The position numbers and the translations under genes were made by a program. A stretch of 10,990 bases of DNA from CAYYMD01 sp964480425 (GTDB lineage: Bacteria; Planctomycetota; Phycisphaerae; SM23-33): positions 1 to 10,990 of the forward strand of contig CAYZPY010000085.1 in the NCBI GenBank assembly GCA_964480425.1, given 5' to 3'. Numbering within the stretch: the first letter of the stretch is position 1; each line of letters begins with the position of its first letter. Positions 6,413 through 10,990 of this stretch are shown piece by piece. The notes below the pieces were generated by a model. That model made no database searches, was not told the origin of the DNA, and saw only the letters and a program-made list of their open reading frames with translations.

Positions 6413-6433
6413 CGGCGGGCCCGCCGTTTTTTT
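6413..6433 (+). terminator. Intrinsic terminator-like GC palindrome followed by seven T
   Basis: CGGCGGG (6413-6419) is followed at once by its complement CCCGCCG (6420-6426) and then seven T (6427-6433). As RNA the stem would be about 5 bp with a 4-base loop. It is 254 bases past the prepilin stop and no other plus-strand gene lies between. It would end either a long prepilin mRNA or the candidate small transcript. Confidence 0.55.
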
Positions 6434-6564
6434 GCGCCTTGTGCGTGGCGGCGCACGAGAACGGTTCTTCAGGTGTATTTCCAGCGGCAAGTCAACTTGG
6501 TCAAATCAGCAAAATGATTTTGTGCAACGCCAAAACGGACGGGGCGCCGGTGGAATACCGGGAG

Positions 6565-7491
6565 TTATTTTCGTGATCGTTTTTTCTTTTTTTTGGTCTC
6601 CACGCGCTGCGGGGGGGGCTGCTGAACGACCATCTTGCCCGGAGGGATGGAATCGCTGACGAAGGTGTTTCCACCGACCGTGGCGCCTTTGCCGATGACG
6701 GTCTTTCCGCCCAGGATGGTCGCGTTGGAGTAGATGGTGACGTTATCCTCGATTGTGGGATGGCGTTTGAGCCCTTTGATCACCCTTCCCCGCTCGTCCT
6801 TGGGGAAACTCATAGCGCCCAGCGTTACGCCCTGGTACATCTTGACGTTGTCGCCGATTTCGGTGGTCTCGCCGATGACCACGCCGGTGGCGTGGTCTAT
6901 GAAGAAACTTTTACCTATGTGCGCGCGGGGGTGGATGTCCGTGCCGGTGACGCTGTGGGCATACTCGGTCATTATGCGCGGCATGAGCGGCACGCCCAAC
7001 TCGGCCAGTTCGTGCGCCACGCGATAAACGGTGACGGCGTAGAAGCCCGGGTAGCAGTAGATAACCTCGTCGATGCTCTTGGCCGCCGGGTCGCCATCGT
7101 AAGCGGCCTGGGCGTCCAGGGCGAGCTTATCGCACACGTCGGGGATGGTGGCGAGAAATTTACGGGTGATTTTTTCGGCCTGCTTACGGCAATCCTCGGG
7201 GAGGCAATTCTGTTGGGCGGTGCACAGGCAGTTGTATATCTGATCGGCCAGGTCGCGCTTTATGCGCGCCAGCAGGTTGCCAACGTGGAACCTGACGTTC
7301 TCTTCGGTGAGGTCCTGCTGTCCGAAGTAGCCCGGAAAAAGAAGTTGGCGCATCTCCTGAAGTATGCCGACTATGTTCTGCCTGGACGGTAGGAAGGCGT
7401 GACCCACGCGCTGGGTGCGCCTGTCCTGCGAGTAACTGTCAAGGACCGCTTCGGTGAGTTTCTCCAGCGGCTTTTGCTTTCTTTTGCCCAT
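6565..7491 (-). CDS. cysE: Serine O-acetyltransferase (EpsC/SrpH-type)
   Basis: A 308-residue cytoplasmic enzyme that makes O-acetylserine from serine and acetyl-CoA, the committed step of cysteine synthesis. The N-terminal helical domain (about 1-170) contains the conserved YCYPGFYAVTVYRVAHEL. A left-handed beta-helix of hexapeptide repeats follows (about 180-290). D185 (DIHP), the catalytic pair D199-H200 (FFIDHATG) and H244 (KRHPTI) are present, as is GETTEIGDNVKMYQGVTLG. The long N-terminal region fits the 300-residue EpsC/SrpH class rather than the 270-residue enteric CysE. The start ATG 7491 has AAGG 9 bases upstream and its own promoter at 7521-7550. The C-terminus is odd: it ends in a lysine/arginine tail (TKKKKKRSRK) coded by an A8-G-A6 run. 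It is downstream of speB with an 85-base gap. No cysK is visible. Confidence 0.93.
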   Translation of the reverse strand: MGKRKQKPLEKLTEAVLDSYSQDRRTQRVGHAFLPSRQNIVGILQEMRQLLFPGYFGQQDLTEENVRFHVGNLLARIKRDLADQIYNCLCTAQQNCLPEDCRKQAEKITRKFLATIPDVCDKLALDAQAAYDGDPAAKSIDEVIYCYPGFYAVTVYRVAHELAELGVPLMPRIMTEYAHSVTGTDIHPRAHIGKSFFIDHATGVVIGETTEIGDNVKMYQGVTLGAMSFPKDERGRVIKGLKRHPTIEDNVTIYSNATILGGKTVIGKGATVGGNTFVSDSIPPGKMVVQQPPPQRVETKKKKKRSRK

Positions 7492-7520
7492 CGTGGTAAT
7501 CCTTCATCCTGCCGGATAAT

Positions 7521-7550
7521 ATTGTAAGCCGCATTACCGCGGAAGTTCAA
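7521..7550 (-). promoter_or_regulatory. Sigma-70-type promoter of cysE
   Basis: On the minus strand TTGAAC (7550-7545), an 18-base spacer and TACAAT (7526-7521) predict transcription from about 7514, 22 bases before the ATG at 7491. It lies in the speB-cysE gap, so cysE can be expressed apart from pdaD-speB. Confidence 0.6.
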
Positions 7551-7576
7551 CATGCCAGTGGTTTTCCCCGCCCGGT

Positions 7577-8465
7577 TCAGACCTGCGTATAGGCGATTAT
7601 CTTATACGCCAGGCGGGCCGCAATGTATTCCGTGACGTGATTGGGCGGGATGGGGCGGACCTCTACTATGTCGGCGGCCACGACCTGTTTCTCGGCACAG
7701 AGGGCCCGCAGCAGCGAGGTAACCTGAGGCCAGGTCAGCCCGCCGGGCTCAGGCGTGCCCACGCCGGGGGCGATTGACGGGTCCAGTCCGTCGGCGTCTA
7801 TGGTCACGTACACCCGACGGGGCAGCAGGTCCAGGGCCCGTTCAATCCATTGGGGCTGCTGCGCTATAATCCGCGGCGTGATGAACCGCCCCACCTGGCG
7901 GGGACACTGCCGCGATTCCTCCAGCGAATAGCTCCTGACACCCACCTGACAGATGTTCTGCGTTGTCTCCAGAATCCTTCGCATCACGCAGGCGTGCGAG
8001 AGTTTCGTCCCGTCGTATTCGTCGCGCAGATCTGCATGTGCGTCAATCTGGAGCACGCCCAGCGAGCCGTGCACCTCCGTCGCCGCCTGCACGAGCGGCA
8101 CGGTTATGGTATGCTCCCCGCCCAGCAACAGCAGAAATTTTCCGTCGCGCATAAGTTCCCCGGCGGCGCGGCGAATTTCGCCAAGTTGTTTTGCGGCGTC
8201 GTCGCCGGAGGCGCCTGTCGCCGGGCGCGTGGTTATCCCGCACGAGACGAATTCGCCCTCGAGCTCCTGGTCGAACCATTCCACCTGCCCGGACGCTTCG
8301 ATAATGGCGGCGGGNNNNNNNNNNGGGACCGCCGGACGTGCCCGGCTTGTAAGTTACGGTTTGCTCGTAAGGTATCGGCAGCACCGCGTAATGCGAATCG
8401 GCCGGGTCGCACAGTCGCCCGGGAAGATCGAGAAATGCGCCCTGGTTATGTGCCTGTTTGGACAT
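7577..8465 (-). CDS. speB: Agmatinase (ureohydrolase family), interrupted by an assembly gap
   Basis: Agmatinase hydrolyses agmatine to putrescine and urea with two Mn ions in the cytoplasm. The metal-binding motifs are complete: GGEHT, DAHADLRDEYDG followed by SHACVMR, and DADGLDPSIAPGVGTPEPGG. The N-terminus (MSKQAHNQGAFLDLP) starts at ATG 8465 with AAGGG close upstream and runs 47 codons to the N-run at 8315-8324. The rest resumes at 8314 in a shifted frame only because ten placeholder Ns were inserted. The codons flanking the gap are both CCC, and merging them gives GTSGGPAAIIEAS, the usual family sequence, for a protein of about 291 residues. A GTG-started 235-residue frame from 8284 is therefore an artefact. 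It is 15 bases downstream of pdaD, which makes its substrate, so the two form an operon. Confidence 0.92.
8315..8324. other. Assembly gap of ten N inside speB
   Basis: Ten undetermined bases, a common placeholder length. GGG stands on each side of the gap on the plus strand. The protein reads through in frame if the two GGG triplets are the same bases, so the true gap is probably zero or a 3-base overlap. Confidence 0.8.
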
Positions 8466-8480
8466 AGCGCCCTTCGAGAG

Positions 8481-9038
8481 TCACATCAGCATAACGGCCC
8501 CGGCCACGACGGTCGTCCACAGCCCGTCTTTGTCGCCCTCAGCGGTCTGGACGCACGCACGCGTGCGGACGATTTTGCCCGATATCTTGTATATTTCCTT
8601 TCTTTCGTCGTAGGCGGTTTCCGGATCGAACTCGATTCCCAACGTGGTGGCGAGCATTGTTGCTGCCATGTCCTCCACAAAGTCGGCAAGCTTCCTGTTG
8701 CTCATCCCGAAGCCGTGATGTTCGCTGATGTATCCGTACTGGTCGTGCCCGGCCGGCTGTGCCAGGCCCAGACCCGCACCGACCATGCGGGACGGTTCGT
8801 TGGTGGACGCCTCGGCCAGCACAACGGGCGTAATCTGCCCGGCCTTGAGCTTGTTCAGTCCGCGCGAGCGGGAAAGGATTTTACATTTGGGCGGAAGGAT
8901 ACTCGATACGCGAACGAGGTTGCATTTTTCTATACCCGCTCGCCGCAGCGCCATTTCGAAACTCTGCAAACGCGTGCTGTGTTTGCCGACGCCCTTGGTG
9001 AAAAACATCTCCCTGGGCACAAGCGAAATTCTATCCAT
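8481..9038 (-). CDS. pdaD: Pyruvoyl-dependent arginine decarboxylase
   Basis: A 185-residue enzyme that decarboxylates arginine to agmatine using a self-made pyruvoyl group instead of pyridoxal phosphate. The proenzyme cleaves itself between two serines: VSSILPP places the site at S45-S46, matching S52-S53 of the Methanocaldococcus jannaschii enzyme. The resulting beta chain is residues 1-45 and the alpha chain, capped by pyruvoyl, is 46-185. E81 in NEPSRMVGAGLG corresponds to the catalytic glutamate of the family, and QYGYISEHHGFG is also typical. The start ATG 9038 has GGAG 9 bases upstream. speB follows 15 bases after its stop, giving a two-step arginine-to-putrescine pathway. argH starts divergently 160 bases away. 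Confidence 0.95.
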   Translation of the reverse strand: MDRISLVPREMFFTKGVGKHSTRLQSFEMALRRAGIEKCNLVRVSSILPPKCKILSRSRGLNKLKAGQITPVVLAEASTNEPSRMVGAGLGLAQPAGHDQYGYISEHHGFGMSNRKLADFVEDMAATMLATTLGIEFDPETAYDERKEIYKISGKIVRTRACVQTAEGDKDGLWTTVVAGAVMLM

Positions 9039-9072
9039 TGTCCGGTTCTCCGTATCCGTCGTGACCGGACGG

Positions 9073-9102
9073 ATTATACATGAGGCGGACGGGGGGTATA
9101 AA
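9073..9102 (-). promoter_or_regulatory. Probable promoter of pdaD-speB
   Basis: On the minus strand a perfect TATAAT (9078-9073) is preceded, 18 bases earlier, by a weak -35, TTTATA (9102-9097), within an AT-rich patch. Predicted transcription from about 9066 gives a 28-base leader to ATG 9038. The -10 box is convincing; the -35 is not. Confidence 0.5.
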
Positions 9103-9147
9103 TATATTCTGTCCGCCGCCGAACAAACGCCCGCCGGAGGTCGGGCG

Positions 9148-9176
9148 TTGACACCGTCGCCGGTGGAACCTACTAT
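9148..9176 (+). promoter_or_regulatory. Sigma-70-type promoter of argH
   Basis: A perfect TTGACA (9148-9153), a 17-base spacer and TACTAT (9171-9176) predict transcription near 9183. The leader would be only about 16 bases, almost all occupied by the SD GGGGAGGA (9184-9191) before ATG 9199. It leaves no room for a leader-based attenuator. Confidence 0.65.
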
Positions 9177-9198
9177 CGTCGTCGGGGAGGATTAGCAG

Positions 9199-10611
9199 AT
9201 GGCCAAAAAGAAAACAGGCAAGAAAAAATCCGCCCGCCCGTCCAAGTCATGGCAGGCGAGACTGACCGCCCGGGCGGACGATGCCACGGCGGAGTTCCTT
9301 TCCAGTCTCGATGCGGACCGCACACTGTGGCGGTACGACATCGCCGGCTCCATCGCGCACGCGCAGATGCTGAGCGAGGTGGGCATTCTCAAGAAGAAGG
9401 AATTCGCCCGGATTAAAAAGGGCCTGTTGAGCATATCGGAGGATTTGCGAACCGGGCGACTTGAGACCCCGGTCGAGTTGGAAGACATACACATGGTAAT
9501 CGAGAAGGCCCTGATAGACCGCGTCGGACAGGCGGGTGGCAAGCTGCACACCGGCAGAAGCCGCAACGACCAGGTAGCGCTCGATCTGCGCCTGTGGGCG
9601 AGAGACGCGGCGGACGACCTTGTCGAGTCGGTAAGGTCGCTTCAGCGCGCGTTTGTGGAACTGGCGCGGAAGTACAAGGATTTGATAATACCCGCCTATA
9701 CGCATCTTCAGCGCGCCCAGCCGGCGCTGGCGGGGCACGTGCTTCTGGCGTACGTGGAAATGCTCCAGCGGGACGCCGAACGGCTGATTGACGCCCGCCG
9801 GCGGATCGACGTATGTCCGCTGGGCAGCGGCGCGGTGGCGGGCACTTCGCTTCCGCTGAACCGCAAGCGCACCGCCGAACTGCTGGGATTCGCGCAGGTG
9901 TCGCGAAACAGCATCGACGCCACCTCGGGGCGCGATTTTCTGGCGGAACTGTGCTTCGACTGCGCGATGATCGGCGTGCACCTTTCGCGCTGGGCGGAAG
10001 ACTGGATTATCTACTGCTCCCAGGAGTTCGCCATGATGGAAATCCACGATTCGTACTGCACGTCCAGTTCGATGATGCCCCAGAAGAAGAACCCCGACAC
10101 GCTGGAGCTGATCCGCGGAAAGTCCGCCTCGGGGATATCGAACCTGGTGGGCATGCTGACGCTTATGAAATCGCTTCCGCTGGCGTACAACCGGGACCTT
10201 CAGGACGACAAGCGATACGCGTTTTCCGCCGTGGCCACCGTGGAGCGTGCGCTGACCATCGCCGAGGGAATCGTCAAGACCGCCGGTTTCAACACCCATG
10301 CCGTGGCGGGCACCATCCAGGCCGGATACATGGACGCCACCTCGCTGGCGGAATATCTGGTCGGCAAAGGTGTCGCCTTTCGCAAGGCGCACCAGATCGT
10401 CGGGCGGCTTGTCCTGCGCGCCGAGAAGTTGAACAAGCCGCTTTGCGAACTTCCGCTGGAGACCCTGCAAGAGGTCTGCGACAAGATAGTCGGCGACGTC
10501 TACGATTACCTCGGCGCCGAGAACATTGTCAAGCACTACAGACCGGAGGGCTCGTCGGGCAAAAGGCAACTGCGCAGCCAACTGGCGTACTGGGAACGAG
10601 AACTGCGTTAA
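9199..10611 (+). CDS. argH: Argininosuccinate lyase
   Basis: A 470-residue cytoplasmic homotetrameric enzyme that splits argininosuccinate to arginine and fumarate, the last step of arginine synthesis. The superfamily signatures are in order: HTGRSRNDQV at 117-126, YTHLQRAQP near 174-182, and the catalytic loop SSSMMPQKKNPD at 289-300 with the catalytic serine at S290. The first position of that loop is normally Gly (GSSxMP); here it is Ser. The N-terminus is a lysine-rich tail (MAKKKTGKKKSARPSK) and the usual WGGRF is reduced to WQARL. The length is normal. ATG 9199 follows a strong SD (GGGGAGGA, 7 bases away). Its promoter is divergent from pdaD, and thiL follows 2 bases after the stop. Confidence 0.96.
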   Translation: MAKKKTGKKKSARPSKSWQARLTARADDATAEFLSSLDADRTLWRYDIAGSIAHAQMLSEVGILKKKEFARIKKGLLSISEDLRTGRLETPVELEDIHMVIEKALIDRVGQAGGKLHTGRSRNDQVALDLRLWARDAADDLVESVRSLQRAFVELARKYKDLIIPAYTHLQRAQPALAGHVLLAYVEMLQRDAERLIDARRRIDVCPLGSGAVAGTSLPLNRKRTAELLGFAQVSRNSIDATSGRDFLAELCFDCAMIGVHLSRWAEDWIIYCSQEFAMMEIHDSYCTSSSMMPQKKNPDTLELIRGKSASGISNLVGMLTLMKSLPLAYNRDLQDDKRYAFSAVATVERALTIAEGIVKTAGFNTHAVAGTIQAGYMDATSLAEYLVGKGVAFRKAHQIVGRLVLRAEKLNKPLCELPLETLQEVCDKIVGDVYDYLGAENIVKHYRPEGSSGKRQLRSQLAYWERELR

Positions 10612-10613
10612 TC

Positions 10614-10829
10614 ATGCGGGAGCGGGAACTTATAGAGTGGATTCGCCGCCAGGGCATGGTAGATTCCGATAACGTGCTGGTGGGTCCGGGCGACGATTGC
10701 GCGGTGGTGCGGGCGTGTGGGCACAAGTGGCTCATCACCACCGACCAGGTTCTCGACGGGGTGCATCTGAAATTATCCGATTGCGGACCCGCCGCCGCGG
10801 GCAAAAAGGCCGCCTCGCGGGCGCTGTCG
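10614..10829 (+). CDS. thiL: Thiamine-monophosphate kinase, N-terminal 72 codons only
   Basis: ThiL phosphorylates thiamine monophosphate to thiamine diphosphate. The visible part starts at ATG 10614, two bases after the argH TAA (TAATCATG), so it is probably co-transcribed and translationally coupled. GPGDDCAVV (residues 24-32) and LITTDQVLDGVH (39-50) are the metal- and nucleotide-binding motifs of the family. KKAASRALS then leads into what should be DIAAMG. Instead the frame continues with an arginine/proline-rich sequence that does not resemble ThiL and stops at 10983-10985. The loss of homology coincides with a dctM-like sequence on the other strand, so I read it as an assembly join rather than a real truncated gene. 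Confidence 0.8.
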
Positions 10830-10990
10830 ATGACCTCGCGCCAGCCGCGCCACGGCTCCGCCGGCAGGTTGCGCCACCGAGCGGCGATCCAGATGCCGAC
10901 CATCAGCATCAGGCCGGCGAGCAGGCCGGGGATGACGCCGGCGAGGAACATCCGGCCGACCGACACGTCGACCGAGGCCGCGTAGACGAC
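10811..10990 (-). CDS. TRAP transporter large permease (DctM-type) fragment
   Basis: Reading the minus strand from the window edge gives VVYAASVDVSVGRMFLAGVI followed by a PGLLAGLMLMVGIWIAARW membrane helix and ending in WREVIDSAREA. This is the pattern of the large membrane subunit of tripartite ATP-independent periplasmic transporters (SVGRMFLAGVIPG, then a helix, then a basic loop). Both ends are missing. The frame carries on into thiL antisense, where it turns to non-homologous sequence. The stretch is visibly richer in GC than the rest of the window, in keeping with another genome or a distant locus joined here. The substrate is unknown; family members carry organic acids or sugar acids. 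Confidence 0.7.

Larger units (their letters stand above)
6297..6433 (+). ncRNA. Candidate small structured transcript (tentative)
   Basis: A possible promoter, TTGCGT (6261-6266), 17 bases, TATATA (6284-6289), would start RNA near 6297. The RNA would then contain the palindrome at 6300-6317 and the hairpin at 6354-6382, and end at the terminator-like structure at 6413-6433, about 137 bases in all. No convincing coding frame lies inside. The pieces are seen; that they form one transcript is inference. The same structures could belong to the 3' untranslated region of the prepilin mRNA. Confidence 0.2.
6160..6564. other. 405-base gene-free region between prepilin and cysE
   Basis: The region lies at the 3' ends of two convergent genes. 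Its first half (6180-6340) is markedly AT-rich compared with the rest of the window; its second half is GC-rich. It holds two related 18-bp palindromes, a 10-bp hairpin, and a GC palindrome followed by seven T. Smaller dyads are CAAGTCAACTTG (6488-6499), CAAAATGATTTTG (6510-6522) and CCGGT/ACCGG (6547-6561), the last just past the cysE stop. A 77-codon plus frame from a TTG at 6343 looks non-protein-like, so I call no gene. Confidence 0.6.

Noticed and set aside
6343..6576. Possible 77-residue protein on the plus strand in the gene-free region.
   Set aside because: It has a TTG start without SD, runs through the terminator-like palindrome, overlaps the end of cysE and has an unconvincing composition.
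9095..9112. AT-rich patch between argH and pdaD considered as an ArgR-type ARG box.
   Set aside because: Only one half loosely resembles ATTCA and the other half does not match TGAAT; it is better explained as the upstream part of the pdaD promoter.
9247..10581. 444-codon minus-strand frame antisense to argH.
   Set aside because: ArgH on the plus strand is unambiguous with all signatures, and the antisense translation is His/Arg/Val-rich shadow sequence.
1..10990. CRISPR array, insertion sequence, phage or toxin-antitoxin genes.
   Set aside because: No regularly spaced direct repeats, transposase motifs, terminal repeats with target duplications or phage proteins were seen on either strand.

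Overview
The window is GC-rich bacterial DNA, most plausibly from a planctomycete of the Phycisphaerae type, probably a metagenome-assembled contig. The main pointer is an orphan prepilin carrying an N-methylation signature and a C-terminal H-Xn-DG motif, a protein class greatly expanded in Planctomycetota. The lineage is an inference. Two features say this is an assembled draft: a 10-N gap inside the agmatinase gene, and an apparent false join near the right edge.

Layout. 2-586 (+) is the C-terminal part of an unrecognised integral membrane protein. 768-4948 (-) is a three-gene sugar or polyol catabolic cluster, read right to left: a class II aldolase, a double-Rossmann medium-chain dehydrogenase, and a classical zinc alcohol dehydrogenase, ending in a hairpin at 706-744. 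5065-5151 (-) is tRNA-Ser(GGA) with its own promoter. Back to back with it, a good promoter drives a prepilin-like protein (5272-6159, +) that contains an EF-hand-like loop. 6160-6564 is a 405-base gene-free stretch, AT-rich in its first half, with two related 18-bp palindromes, a further 10-bp hairpin and an intrinsic-terminator-like structure.

6565-9038 (-) holds pyruvoyl-dependent arginine decarboxylase (pdaD), agmatinase (speB) and serine O-acetyltransferase (cysE/EpsC type). argH starts divergently from pdaD at 9199 (+), and thiL follows 2 bases after argH. thiL loses its family match after about 72 codons. The remaining ~160 bases instead encode, on the minus strand, a piece of a TRAP transporter large permease (DctM type).

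How the genes work together. ArgH makes arginine. PdaD and SpeB convert arginine to agmatine and then putrescine plus urea, so one 160-bp divergent promoter region separates the last step of arginine synthesis from the entry into polyamine synthesis. The aldolase and two dehydrogenases suggest oxidation of a polyol or deoxysugar followed by aldol cleavage of a phosphorylated ketose; the substrate cannot be read from the sequence. I see no CRISPR array, transposase, phage gene or clear novel defence system. The most unexplained DNA is the 6160-6440 intergenic region.
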